Positions 6,492-15,077 are shown, counted from the first letter of the stretch. The stretch is 64,000 nucleotides of DNA from Chitinophagaceae bacterium (GCA_019638625.1 JAHBTK010000003.1:124001-188000), one strand, 5' to 3'. Notes: a model not told the origin generated them from the letters alone. Numbers and translations are program-made.

Positions 6492-9215
6492 ATGACTTCA
6501 GTACAGATAAGGCAGGCTTTTCTGGATTTTTTTCAATCAAAAGGGCATCATATTGTGCCTTCTGCGCCCATAGTAGTAAAAAACGACCCCACATTGTTGT
6601 TTACCAATGCGGGGATGAACCAGTTTAAAGATTATTTCCTGGGAAATAAGAAAGCGCCTTACAGCCGTGTGGCCGATACGCAGAAATGCCTGCGGGTGAG
6701 CGGCAAGCACAACGATCTGGAAGAAGTAGGGGTAGATACCTATCACCATACCATGTTCGAAATGCTGGGTAACTGGAGTTTCGGCGACCCGGCACATCCT
6801 GAAAAGGGTTATTTTAAAAAAGAGGCGATAGCCTGGAGCTGGGAATTACTTACGGATGTATATAAAATAAATAAAGACAGGCTGTATGTCACCATTTTTG
6901 AAGGTGATGAGCAGGAAGGCCTGCCCCGGGATACAGAAGCTTATAATGAATGGAAGAAAGTAATAGCGGAAGACAGGATATTACCCGGCAGTAAAAAAGA
7001 TAATTTCTGGGAAATGGGGGATACCGGCCCCTGCGGCCCCTGCACGGAAATACATGTGGATTGCCGCAGCGATGAAGAAAGAAAAGCCGTAGACGGCAAA
7101 ACCCTGGTGAATAACGACCATCCGCAGGTGATAGAGATATGGAATAATGTATTTATGGAGTTCAACCGGGTGTGGAAGGATAAAAAGGCTTTTGATAAAT
7201 GGACAGAAGAAAACAAAGATTGTTCAAAAGAAGAGCGTGCTAAAAAGAGTATTGAATATACTACACTTGTGCCATTGCCCGCGAAACATGTGGATACCGG
7301 TATGGGCTTTGAACGCCTGGTGCGGGTGCTGCAGGGTAAAACCTCCAACTACGATACGGATATTTTTACCGGTACCATTGCCGCTACGGAAAAGATCACC
7401 GGCAGGCAATACGATGCCGGCGACAGCCGCCAGGCAATCGCTTTCCGGGTAATAGCCGATCATATACGAGCCATCAGCTTTACCATCGCCGACGGACAAT
7501 TACCGTCTAATACCGGCGCCGGCTATGTGATAAGAAGGATACTGAGAAGAGCAGTAAGATATTATTACTCCTATCTTGACTATAAGCAGCCATTGTTGAA
7601 TCAACTGGTGCCGTTGCTGGCAGCACAGTTTCAGCAGGTGTTTCCCGAACTGCAGCAGCAGGCAGATTTTGTGGCGAGGGTAGTGAAAGAAGAAGAAGAG
7701 GCTTTTCTGAGAACGCTTGAAAAAGGTTTGAAGAGAATGGATGATATCGTTGCCGGGCTTTCAGGCAGGATTATTCCCGGCAGGGAAGCTTTTGAGCTAT
7801 ATGACACTTATGGCTTTCCCATCGACCTGACAAGACTGATCGCTGCCGAAAAGAACCTGGCGGTGGACGAGCCGGGATTTGAGCAGGAAATGAAACAGCA
7901 GAAGGAAAGAAGCCGGGCAGCTACTATTATTGACACCGAGGACTGGGTGGAAGTCAATAAGGCGGACAAAACTGCTTTTGTAGGATACAACGACCTGCTG
8001 ATAGAGACCCGGGTGGTGAAATACAGGAAAGTAAAAGCAAAAGGCAAAGAACAATATCAACTGGTGCTGGAGTCCACTCCTTTTTACGCGGAGAGCGGCG
8101 GGCAGGTAGGAGACAGGGGAGAATTGGTGTTTGGAGAAGAGCGCATACCCGTTACCGATACCAGAAAAGAGAATGACCTGATCATTCATTTTACTGATGC
8201 GTTGCCGGCTGATATTACCCTCCCTGTCACCGCATCGGTAAACTGGGAACAGCGGCTCGGCACGATGTACAATCATACTGCTACACACCTGCTGCATGCG
8301 GCGCTAAGGCAGGTGTTGGGCGCCCATGTGGCACAAAAAGGCTCGATGGTATCCCCGGAGGAGCTGCGTTTCGACTTCTCTCATTTTTCGAAAGTGACAG
8401 AGGAGGAACTGAGAGCAATAGAACTGCTGGTGAATAAAAAAATACGGGCAAACATACCGGTGGTCATAAAAGAAATGCCGAAGGAGGAGGCGCTGGAGTT
8501 GGGCGCCATGGCATTGTTCGGAGAAAAATACGGAGACATCGTCCGGGTGGTGATCATTGATCCGGAATATTCCGTGGAACTCTGCGGTGGAACACATGTG
8601 GGGCACACCGGGATGATCGGGCTTTTTGCGATCCTATCAGAATCTGCTGTGGCGGCGGGAGTGCGGCGGATAGAGGCATTAACAGGCCATGCGGCTATAC
8701 AGTATTCTTATGATAAGATCAGTCAGTATAAACATATTGGAGAACTGCTGAAATCAAAAGACCCTTTGAAGGCAATTGAAAGGCTGATAGAAGATAAAAA
8801 TTCACTGCAGAAAAAAATAGAAGGGCTGGAAGCACGCCAGTTGGTGCAGCTCCGCAATGAGTTGCTGCAGAAAGACCAGATAGTAAATGGCGTTACCTTT
8901 ATCGGGGAAATAGTGCAGGTACCCGGCGCTGATGGACTGAAAAAGATCTGTGTGGATGTAAAAAACAACCTGCGGGATTACCTGATGGTATTATGTGCCA
9001 ATATCGACGGAAAATCATTTGTTGCCATTGGTATGTCGGAAGTAGTAGCGGCTGCCAGGCAACTGGATGCCGGAAAGATCATCAAAGAAATTGTAGCACC
9101 GCTTATAAAAGGCGGCGGCGGCGGACAGAAAACCCTGGCTACCGCCGGCGGACAGGATGCCTCAAACCTGCAGGAAGTGATTGAAAAAGTGAAGGAATTA
9201 CTGGAAGGCAGGTGA
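6492..9215 (+). CDS. alaS: Alanine--tRNA ligase
   Basis: The 907-residue protein is a full-length class II alanyl-tRNA synthetase. The N-terminal aminoacylation domain opens with VQIRQAFLDFFQSKGHHIVPS and has the motif 2 region near RVSGKHNDLEEVG. The editing domain carries the zinc-binding set His595/His599 (HTATH) and Cys698/His702 (CGGTH), which removes wrongly attached Ser or Gly. The C-terminal coiled-coil and glycine-rich DHHA1 part (GGGGGGQ near residue 877) are present. The gene is divergent from the M23 peptidase with about 135 bases between. A TACCTTCG element at 6412-6419 resembles the -7 box of Bacteroidota promoters, without a clear -33 box. Confidence 0.98.
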   Translation: MTSVQIRQAFLDFFQSKGHHIVPSAPIVVKNDPTLLFTNAGMNQFKDYFLGNKKAPYSRVADTQKCLRVSGKHNDLEEVGVDTYHHTMFEMLGNWSFGDPAHPEKGYFKKEAIAWSWELLTDVYKINKDRLYVTIFEGDEQEGLPRDTEAYNEWKKVIAEDRILPGSKKDNFWEMGDTGPCGPCTEIHVDCRSDEERKAVDGKTLVNNDHPQVIEIWNNVFMEFNRVWKDKKAFDKWTEENKDCSKEERAKKSIEYTTLVPLPAKHVDTGMGFERLVRVLQGKTSNYDTDIFTGTIAATEKITGRQYDAGDSRQAIAFRVIADHIRAISFTIADGQLPSNTGAGYVIRRILRRAVRYYYSYLDYKQPLLNQLVPLLAAQFQQVFPELQQQADFVARVVKEEEEAFLRTLEKGLKRMDDIVAGLSGRIIPGREAFELYDTYGFPIDLTRLIAAEKNLAVDEPGFEQEMKQQKERSRAATIIDTEDWVEVNKADKTAFVGYNDLLIETRVVKYRKVKAKGKEQYQLVLESTPFYAESGGQVGDRGELVFGEERIPVTDTRKENDLIIHFTDALPADITLPVTASVNWEQRLGTMYNHTATHLLHAALRQVLGAHVAQKGSMVSPEELRFDFSHFSKVTEEELRAIELLVNKKIRANIPVVIKEMPKEEALELGAMALFGEKYGDIVRVVIIDPEYSVELCGGTHVGHTGMIGLFAILSESAVAAGVRRIEALTGHAAIQYSYDKISQYKHIGELLKSKDPLKAIERLIEDKNSLQKKIEGLEARQLVQLRNELLQKDQIVNGVTFIGEIVQVPGADGLKKICVDVKNNLRDYLMVLCANIDGKSFVAIGMSEVVAAARQLDAGKIIKEIVAPLIKGGGGGQKTLATAGGQDASNLQEVIEKVKELLEGR

Positions 9216-9312
9216 GTTGGAGGAACCGGTTCCTGTGCGGGTCGGGTTTTTTGTCGTTCGCATATTTCTGTTGTATATTGAACAGACATTCATCTGACAA
9301 TACAATCACGGA

Positions 9313-11274
9313 ATGATGAAAAAAAGCTGGATTGCCGCAATAATGTTTCTTCCGGGAGTGACTACTGTATATGCACAAAACTCCTTACAAAAAGTATATC
9401 CTGTTAATTTTTCGGAGGTAAGTATCACCGATCCTTTCTGGAAGCCTAAGATGACAACGGTCGCTACCGCTACCCTGGATGCCTGTGTAAGTTATACACA
9501 GGACAAAACCGGAAGGATACGGAACTTCGAGAAGGCCGCCCAACGATCGGGAAAGCACGAAGGTATTTATTATGATGACTCTGACGTGTATAAGGCGATA
9601 GAAGCCATTGCCTATTCTTTAAAGAATCATCCCGATGCCACCCTGGAAAAAAATACAGACGGGTGGATAGATAAAATTGCCGCTGCCCAGTTGCCTGACG
9701 GGTACCTGAATACCTATTATGTGCTTACGGATATCAATAACCGCTGGTCGGATATGGAAAAGCATGAAGATTATTGCGCGGGTCATCTTATTGAAGCCGG
9801 TATTGCCTATTATAATACTACGGGAAAAGATAAATTGCTGAACACCGCTATTCGTTTTGCCGATCATATAGATTCGGTTTTCCGCCAACAGCACAAGCCA
9901 TGGGTGAGCGGTCACCAAGAAATAGAACTGGCTTTGATGAAATTATATCATCACACAAAAAACAAAAAATACCTGGAACTGTCCGATTGGTTCCTGGCGC
10001 AAAGGGGACATGGCTATGGCAAAGGGGTGATATGGGATCAGTGGAAAGACCCTGATTATTGCCAGGATGGGCTGCCGGTGAAAGATCAGCGAAAGATCAC
10101 AGGGCATGCTGTCCGGGCGATGTATCTCTATACAGGCGCGGCAGATGTTGCCGCTGTTACCAATGATACAGGTTATATTACTGCTATGGACGCTATATGG
10201 CAGGATGTGGTGTTCCGTCATATGTATATAACCGGAGGTATAGGCGCACAGGGAAAAAATGAAGGTTTTGGTCAACCCTACGATCTGCCTAATGCCAGCG
10301 CCTATTGTGAGACCTGTGCTTCTGTAGGTATGGTATTCTGGAACCAGCGTATGAATATGCTTTCGGGCGATGCTAAATATGTGGATGTACTGGAAAGGAG
10401 CCTGTACAATGGCGCTCTGGACGGACTATCACTTTCGGGAGACCGGTTTTTTTATGGTAACCCGCTGGCTTCGCAGGGCGGGTATAACCGCAGGGAATGG
10501 TTTGGAACGGCCTGTTGCCCTTCCAATATAGCGCGGCTGGTTAGCGCGGTGGGTAATTATATATATGGAACTTCTGCTGATGCCATATGGGTGAACCTCT
10601 TTGCTGGAAGCAATACCGTATTGCAACTGGGTAAAAATAAAATAACGGTGGCTATGGAAACAGCCTACCCCTGGAAGGGGGATGTGAAACTTATGCTGTC
10701 GCCGGCAAAGAAACAGGCATTTGAATTGCGGGTGAGGATACCCGGCTGGCTTTCCGAACCGGCTCCCGGAGATTTGTACCGCTATGCTGAACAGCAAAAC
10801 AGTCAGCCTGTTATAAAGGTAAATGGCGAGCCGGTACAGTTTGATGTAGACAAGGGGTATGCAGTGCTCAGGCGCAGTTGGAAAAAGGGAGATGTAGTAA
10901 CCATGGAGTTGCCCATGAAAGTGCGGCGTATCCTCAGCAACCCTAAAGTAAAACAAAATGAAAACCGGGTGGCTGTGCAATACGGGCCTATCGTATATTG
11001 TGTGGAGGGAGAAAAAGATGTATTAAAAGCAGGGGCTGTAATATTACCTGGCAGCACAAGCTTTGAACTCTCATTCGAGCCTTCTTTGCTGGGTGGTGTT
11101 AATGTCATCCGTTTCGATGCGCCTGTTGTTACGGTGAGTGCGGACGGGTTGTCTGTATCCACCCTGACCAAGAAGATTACGGCTATACCCTATTTTACAT
11201 GGAATAACCGGGGACCTAATGATATGCAGGTATGGCTGCCAACAAGCATTCAAAGGGTCAGCGTCAATGACTGA
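9313..11274 (+). CDS. GH127 family beta-L-arabinofuranosidase-like enzyme (DUF1680), exported
   Basis: The 653-residue protein has a signal peptide (residues 1-21, ending VYAQ) and the full DUF1680/GH127 layout: an (alpha/alpha)6 barrel followed by beta-sandwich domains. The metal and catalytic residues of the characterised Bifidobacterium enzyme are all recognisable: Glu333 and Cys335 in YCETC, Cys401-Cys402 in ACCPSN, and Glu317 at the expected general acid position. One of the CC pair acts as a cysteine nucleophile in that enzyme. Related families act on other furanosides and on uronides, so the exact substrate is inferred. It follows alaS by about 100 bases but is probably a separate unit. 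It ends 5 bases from the convergent amidotransferase gene. Confidence 0.9.
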   Translation: MMKKSWIAAIMFLPGVTTVYAQNSLQKVYPVNFSEVSITDPFWKPKMTTVATATLDACVSYTQDKTGRIRNFEKAAQRSGKHEGIYYDDSDVYKAIEAIAYSLKNHPDATLEKNTDGWIDKIAAAQLPDGYLNTYYVLTDINNRWSDMEKHEDYCAGHLIEAGIAYYNTTGKDKLLNTAIRFADHIDSVFRQQHKPWVSGHQEIELALMKLYHHTKNKKYLELSDWFLAQRGHGYGKGVIWDQWKDPDYCQDGLPVKDQRKITGHAVRAMYLYTGAADVAAVTNDTGYITAMDAIWQDVVFRHMYITGGIGAQGKNEGFGQPYDLPNASAYCETCASVGMVFWNQRMNMLSGDAKYVDVLERSLYNGALDGLSLSGDRFFYGNPLASQGGYNRREWFGTACCPSNIARLVSAVGNYIYGTSADAIWVNLFAGSNTVLQLGKNKITVAMETAYPWKGDVKLMLSPAKKQAFELRVRIPGWLSEPAPGDLYRYAEQQNSQPVIKVNGEPVQFDVDKGYAVLRRSWKKGDVVTMELPMKVRRILSNPKVKQNENRVAVQYGPIVYCVEGEKDVLKAGAVILPGSTSFELSFEPSLLGGVNVIRFDAPVVTVSADGLSVSTLTKKITAIPYFTWNNRGPNDMQVWLPTSIQRVSVND

Positions 11275-11279
11275 CAGGG

Positions 11280-11990
11280 TCATGCCAACCGGTCCAGGAT
11301 ACGTGCCAGGTAAGCGTTTGTTTGAGCGCAGTATTCTTTTTGCTGAAGAATGCTTTCTTCGGATTGTATAAAGTCGCCCGCTACCAGTTCGTCCCGGCAG
11401 TTCTCTATCATTTGAGCCAGTGTCTCCGGCGTTGCTTCCAAATGGAACTGCAGACCCAAAACACAGTTGTCATATATAAATGCCTGATTTTTACACACGG
11501 CTGTTTGCATCAGGTGGGTGGCATTCTCTGGCAGATCGAAAGTGTCTCCATGCCAGTGCAGTACCTCGAATTTTTCCGGAAGACCATCAGTAAGCGGATG
11601 TGTTCCGCTAGTCAGAGAAACCGGGAACCAGCCTATCTCTTTTTGGGTATTGGGGTAAACACGGGCGCCTGATACCTCGGCCAGCAATTGCGAACCGAGA
11701 CAAATACCAATGATCGTTTTATTCGCGCGGATAGCGTTTTTTATAAACGTCTTTTCTTCGGCCAGCCAGTGAAATTTATCTTCATCATATACCCCCATCG
11801 GTCCTCCCATAATAATAAGCCAGTCAAAATCATCTGTCGCGGGCAGCGCATCGTCCCTGTAAAACCTGGTGGCAGACAAGATATGACCTCTTTCCTCTGC
11901 CCAGGTTTTTATATAACCCGGGCCTTCAAAAGGTACATGCTGCAGGTAATGTATCCGTAGCGGTTTTGTTGTCATCTGGTTTCGTTCCAA
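11280..11990 (-). CDS. Class I glutamine amidotransferase-like protein
   Basis: The 236-residue protein is a stand-alone type 1 glutamine amidotransferase domain, like those annotated as GMP synthase-like. The triad is intact: Cys97 in GICLGSQ, His183 and Glu185 in GLQFHLEAT. There is no fused synthase or acceptor-binding domain, so the amide acceptor is unknown; related proteins deamidate gamma-glutamyl compounds. The start overlaps the end of the yggS gene by 19 bases (or 4 bases if the internal ATG at 11975 is used), so translation is probably coupled. It is the last gene of the four-gene operon starting at 13571. Confidence 0.85.
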   Translation of the reverse strand: MERNQMTTKPLRIHYLQHVPFEGPGYIKTWAEERGHILSATRFYRDDALPATDDFDWLIIMGGPMGVYDEDKFHWLAEEKTFIKNAIRANKTIIGICLGSQLLAEVSGARVYPNTQKEIGWFPVSLTSGTHPLTDGLPEKFEVLHWHGDTFDLPENATHLMQTAVCKNQAFIYDNCVLGLQFHLEATPETLAQMIENCRDELVAGDFIQSEESILQQKEYCAQTNAYLARILDRLA

Positions 11991-12700
11991 TAATAGCTGT
12001 CAGGGTATATTCTCTGCCCGAAGATAGCAGTTCCCACTCTTACAATGGTTGCCCCTTCTTCAATGGCGGTTTCCAGGTCATTGCTCATTCCCATAGAAAG
12101 CTCCTTCATTTCTACTCCCGGGATATTATGACGGATAATTTCCTGCTGCAGGTTTTTCAACAGCCTGAAGCATTGCCGCACTTTTTCCGTTTCTGCGCTG
12201 AACAATCCAATGGTCATCAGTCCTTTGATCTGTAACGAATCCAGTGCAGCAACCCGTTTTACCAGTTCAACTGTTTCACCCGGACTGACACCAAATTTAC
12301 TTGCTTCCGAGGAAGTATTTACCTGGATCAGTACATTCATTTCCTTTTGCTCAGTTGATAAACGTTGATGCAATTTTTCAGCAATATCCAGCCTGTCGAG
12401 CGACTGAATGCAGGATACATTACATTTTAATATGTCTTTGATCTTATTGCTTTGCAGGTGCCCGATAAAATGTTTTTCATGCGGAAACTCTTTTAGCGCA
12501 TCGAATTTTTGCCTTAGCTCCTGCACTTTATTCTCACCGATCAGCGTTTCTCCTGCAGTAAAAGCAATTTTTATTTGATCCGGAAGCACGGTTTTGGTTG
12601 CCAGCAGTAGCCGTACTTCACCGGTGTTTCTTCCTGCTTTTTCGCAGGCGGCGGCAATACGCCTTTTTATTTCCCTTAATCTGGTAGTTATTTCATTCAT
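11972..12700 (-). CDS. YggS/PROSC family pyridoxal phosphate homeostasis protein
   Basis: The 242-residue protein matches the YggS family over its length (usual size about 230-245). The PLP-binding lysine is Lys36 in LLLATKT. Other signatures are [36 protein letters not shown] and the phosphate-binding [21 protein letters not shown] near the C-terminus. These single-domain PLP proteins buffer free PLP and affect amino-acid metabolism; no enzymatic activity is established. Its ATG overlaps the stop of the MarR gene (ATGA, 12697-12700), and the amidotransferase start overlaps its end. The setting in a MarR-controlled operon is unusual for this housekeeping family. Confidence 0.95.
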   Translation of the reverse strand: MNEITTRLREIKRRIAAACEKAGRNTGEVRLLLATKTVLPDQIKIAFTAGETLIGENKVQELRQKFDALKEFPHEKHFIGHLQSNKIKDILKCNVSCIQSLDRLDIAEKLHQRLSTEQKEMNVLIQVNTSSEASKFGVSPGETVELVKRVAALDSLQIKGLMTIGLFSAETEKVRQCFRLLKNLQQEIIRHNIPGVEMKELSMGMSNDLETAIEEGATIVRVGTAIFGQRIYPDSYYWNETR

Positions 12701-13308
12701 GTCTTCAATTCATGCTCGGGGCAATCCACCCTCAGGTCCGTAACCTGTAAATCCTGGTTGAGCAACCTGCAGAAATGTTTCTGTCCTTTTGCTCCTGTTT
12801 CGTAATACATACAGGTCAGGCACATTCGCTGTATGGTTATAACGCCTGTTCTGTTCAGGTGCCTGATAATATTCATTAAGCTTAACAGGAGGTTCTCTTT
12901 GTCGTCAGCATTGAGTTTATCAATAGGCGAGTGGATCTCCCTGGTGAACAGGGAGGTTCTGCCGGCTATTTCTTTTCCTTTTGGGGTGAGCCGGATGATA
13001 TAACTCCTGCTATCGTGCGGCTCATATTCTTTGGTAATAAGCGCCTTTTGTTCCAAAGTTTTAACCGTGTCGCTTATAGTAGCCTTGGTCATGTTGAACT
13101 CGTCTGCCAGGTAGCTTACTTTCCTTTTTTCTTCACTATGGTGAAGCAAAAAGATCAATACCTGCACCTGGATAGGGCTTAGGGAAAACTCTTTGCTTTC
13201 CTGCCACAGCAGCACACGGAATGCCTGTGATATTCTTTCCAAAGCAGCCACGATCCTACTTTCTATATGCTGGTTCTGATGACCGGGATGAAAGTCGGAT
13301 TTTTTCAT
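12697..13308 (-). CDS. MarR-family regulator with C-terminal four-cysteine motif
   Basis: The 203-residue protein has a MarR winged helix domain at about 25-155, with the recognition helix region NMTKATISDTVKTLEQ (72-87) and wing DSRSYIIRLT. It is extended by about 45 residues carrying Cys163, Cys166, Cys180 and Cys196 (CX2C-X13-C-X15-C, ending VDCPEHE). Four spaced cysteines suggest a zinc or iron-sulfur site or a redox switch; that is inference. Its start codon shares one base with the stop of the DUF2024 gene and its stop overlaps yggS. The palindromes at 13651-13677, 14466-14484 and 14784-14802 lie in the promoters of its own operon and two adjacent genes, and are its likely operators, which would make it autoregulated. 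Confidence 0.88.
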   Translation of the reverse strand: MKKSDFHPGHQNQHIESRIVAALERISQAFRVLLWQESKEFSLSPIQVQVLIFLLHHSEEKRKVSYLADEFNMTKATISDTVKTLEQKALITKEYEPHDSRSYIIRLTPKGKEIAGRTSLFTREIHSPIDKLNADDKENLLLSLMNIIRHLNRTGVITIQRMCLTCMYYETGAKGQKHFCRLLNQDLQVTDLRVDCPEHELKT

Positions 13309-13571
13309 TAATGACAGTTTTCCATTTCATAAACGAAATACCCTTTTTCCCTGATCGCTGCTTCCCATTGAGGTCTTACTGTTTCAATATGGCAAAAACT
13401 GCACTCTTTTGACGACAATGTTTGTTCTTCCTGGTTTTTCGTCTTCAGATATTCTTTTCCAAACGTATAGATTATGGAAGTATCTTTTATTTCTGAAGGT
13501 ACAATAATGTCGAAATGCATAATTGTACCATCTTTTTTGGTTACATAAGTATCCCAAACCGCTACTTTCAT
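13308..13571 (-). CDS. DUF2024 family protein
   Basis: The 87-residue protein, opening MKVAVWDTYVTKKDGTIMHFD, matches the small DUF2024 family, whose function is not known. A conserved ECSFCHIE motif places Cys57, Cys60 and His61 together, with a further Cys86-His87 at the end, so metal or thiol chemistry is possible. It is the first gene of an operon with marR, yggS and the amidotransferase; its stop codon overlaps the marR start by one base. A promoter with the palindromic operator lies 80 bases upstream. Pairing with a cysteine-rich MarR suggests a role in the response that regulator controls. Confidence 0.85.
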   Translation of the reverse strand: MKVAVWDTYVTKKDGTIMHFDIIVPSEIKDTSIIYTFGKEYLKTKNQEEQTLSSKECSFCHIETVRPQWEAAIREKGYFVYEMENCH

Positions 13572-13650
13572 CTCACTTGATTTTTAAAGGGTTGATGATA
13601 AGATTTTTGCTGTTAAATAAATTGCTCAGGCTGAGTTTAAAACGAACTGC

Positions 13651-13684
13651 CATAAAGGTAGGATACCTAACTTTATGGGACAAA
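13651..13684 (-). promoter_or_regulatory. Promoter and operator of the DUF2024-marR-yggS operon
   Basis: On the minus strand a -33 TTTG (13681-13684) is followed after 20 bases by TACCTTTA (13653-13660), close to the Bacteroidota -7 consensus TAnnTTTG. Lying over the -7 box and spacer is an inverted repeat with 12-base arms, CATAAAGGTAGG (13651-13662) and CCTAACTTTATG (13666-13677), with one mismatch around ATA. Its core is the same 8-3-8 dyad as at 14466-14484 and 14784-14802. Binding there would block the polymerase, consistent with repression by the MarR protein of this operon. Confidence 0.7.
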
Positions 13685-14425
13685 TTATTGTTTTACCTTA
13701 TAGGGCAGCGATAAGTTACCACTGGCTACAGCATAGACTTTATACACCCCAAGCATAGGTTTATCACCGGTTCCATGGCCGCCATCACCGCCGGTATTTA
13801 CCTGCATGTAGGCCGTCACGCCATCGTAGGAAAAGTCGGTCTTATTGTTTATGCGATAGTCTGGTACCACCACTTTGATCGTATTACCTCTGGTAATTAC
13901 CTGGAAACCCGGTGAATCCATGTACATAGGCATGCCGGGATTGGTGGGTGGCAGCGTTACGGTATTGTCACCCGCAGCAAATTGTTTTACTGCCAGACCT
14001 CCCTCTACGCGTTTGTCTTCGGTTAACACTACCCAATGCGGATGCCATATTATACCATCGTTATCGTATTTGCCATCTGAATTTTCATCCCACAGGGGTG
14101 TATCGTCGAAGTCAGGGTGGGAGGTGAGCGCAAGCGCCAGGATACCTTCCGTTTGGCTGAACCCGACATCGGTTGGTTGTAAACTGGTAGGGAATACATA
14201 ACCCAAAACAGGAGCACCGTTGAGTTGTCCGGCCGGGGTTGGCGTTGTTTTACCCGCCTGACCTTTTACCGAAATTTCCCAGATAGTGGCCGCAATTTCC
14301 CGTGAATGTTTTACGCTGACGCTGCTGATCTGAAAGTTGTCATTGTTATAGTTTCCGCATTTTTCGCATGCAAAGGCTGCCGTCGCGGTAAGGGAGGCAA
14401 TAATAAAGAAGAACGCTTGTTTCAT
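13685..14425 (-). CDS. Secreted protein of unknown function in the MarR regulon
   Basis: The 246-residue product starts at the ATG at 14423-14425, giving the signal peptide MKQAFFFIIASLTATAAFA. An in-frame ATG at 14464 would overlap the operator and is rejected. The mature N-terminus is CEKCG, a CX2C pair right after the cleavage site. Residues around 112-125 hold DENSDGKYDNDG, an Asp/Asn-rich loop like calcium sites in thrombospondin type 3 repeats, next to WHPHW. I do not recognise the family. It may be periplasmic or surface-bound and bind a metal. Its promoter carries operator copy 2, so it is expected to respond together with the marR operon and the CPVC protein. Confidence 0.7.
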   Translation of the reverse strand: MKQAFFFIIASLTATAAFACEKCGNYNNDNFQISSVSVKHSREIAATIWEISVKGQAGKTTPTPAGQLNGAPVLGYVFPTSLQPTDVGFSQTEGILALALTSHPDFDDTPLWDENSDGKYDNDGIIWHPHWVVLTEDKRVEGGLAVKQFAAGDNTVTLPPTNPGMPMYMDSPGFQVITRGNTIKVVVPDYRINNKTDFSYDGVTAYMQVNTGGDGGHGTGDKPMLGVYKVYAVASGNLSLPYKVKQ

Positions 14426-14462
14426 TGTTTTGACTTTAAATAGTAAAAAGAAGCAGGATTCC

Positions 14463-14484
14463 ATAAAGTAAGGAATCCTAACTA
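14463..14484 (-). promoter_or_regulatory. Operator copy 2, promoter of the secreted protein gene
   Basis: AAGTAAGG (14466-14473), AAT, CCTAACTA (14477-14484) forms the 8-3-8 dyad with two mismatched pairs. On the minus strand TACTTTAT (14463-14470) resembles a -7 box and overlaps one arm, as in the other two promoters. The start codon is about 40 bases downstream, which supports the start at 14425. Confidence 0.6.
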
Positions 14485-14500
14485 CTAAAAATAAAAAATC

Positions 14501-14734
14501 TTAGCCTTTTACATCGGCGAGGGAGGCTCCAAAGTTAATATGAAGCACATGCCCGTTGGGCGTAAGTAAGGCCGGAACAGATTTTACACCCTGCGCTTCC
14601 GCGTCGGAGATCCGGTTTTTTTGCTCTCCCAGGTGAACGATTTCCACTTTCTCGTCTCCGATCAACGAGATAATGTCCTGCTCCGCACTGACGCATACAG
14701 GACAACCTGCGTGGTAAAATACTGATTTTGACAT
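14501..14734 (-). CDS. Thioredoxin/glutaredoxin-like CPVC protein
   Basis: The 77-residue protein MSKSVFYHAGCPVCVSAEQD has a redox CX2C pair (Cys11, Cys14) directly after the first beta strand, and VKSVPALLTPNG where thioredoxin-fold proteins carry the cis-proline (VPAL, 53-56). It is thus a minimal cytoplasmic thioredoxin-fold protein, likely a thiol-disulfide reductant or a thiol sensor. The start at 14734 was chosen over a longer frame to 14842 because the longer one would read through the promoter and operator at 14778-14808. It is adjacent to, and apparently co-regulated with, the four-cysteine MarR regulator. Confidence 0.82.
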   Translation of the reverse strand: MSKSVFYHAGCPVCVSAEQDIISLIGDEKVEIVHLGEQKNRISDAEAQGVKSVPALLTPNGHVLHINFGASLADVKG

Positions 14735-14760
14735 GATAATTAAATATTTGCTTGATGATT

Positions 14761-14774
14761 CGGCAATATTGCCG
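14761..14774. promoter_or_regulatory. Perfect 14-base palindrome in the leader of the CPVC gene
   Basis: CGGCAATATTGCCG is a perfect palindrome lying just downstream of the -7 box (minus-strand direction), around the expected transcription start. It differs in sequence from the MarR dyads, so it may be a second operator or a 5' RNA hairpin. Confidence 0.4.
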
Positions 14775-14777
14775 TCA

Positions 14778-14808
14778 CAAATATAGTTAGGATTCCTAAC
14801 TAAACAAA
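14778..14808 (-). promoter_or_regulatory. Canonical Bacteroidota promoter with operator copy 3 in its spacer
   Basis: On the minus strand TTTG (14805-14808), a 19-base spacer and TATATTTG (14778-14785) match the TTTG-N19-TAnnTTTG consensus exactly. The spacer is filled by the perfect 8-3-8 palindrome TAGTTAGG-ATT-CCTAACTA (14784-14802). This is the best-matching of the three operator copies, so it is a direct view of how repression would work: the regulator sits between -33 and -7. Confidence 0.8.
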
Positions 14809-15077
14809 TATTTTGAGCTTTTTTTGGTAATTGCCTCTCCATGTTGGAAAGAAAGATGGCAAAAGACGGCGCGAAAGATCAGAAAGAAAGAGACGCTTCT
14901 AAAAAGGGCGCTGTTTATGCGCTTAGTGCCTCATAGCGGCTTTGCGGGAAATATGATGCTGTTGCCGGATGCCGTGAGAGAACTCTATAGCAGTATTCAT
15001 GGCATATTATACGACATTTTAAATTGAACACAGCAATAGTATAGAATGTTATTACAGGCAACCTTTACGGGCAGCCC
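14809..15077. other. Gene-free stretch downstream of the S46 peptidase gene
   Basis: No credible coding frame and no clear terminator were seen here. A short open frame on the plus strand (14824-15027) has no family resemblance and reads against the promoter at 14778-14808, so it is not called. Confidence 0.4.

Noticed and set aside
9231..9244. Palindrome AGGAACCGGTTCCT after alaS as a terminator
   Set aside because: It has no loop and the following T-run is 20 bases away; it may contribute to RNA ending but cannot be supported.
14824..15027. Short plus-strand open frame after the CPVC gene
   Set aside because: No family likeness, composition not coding-like, and it starts next to a promoter that reads the other way.
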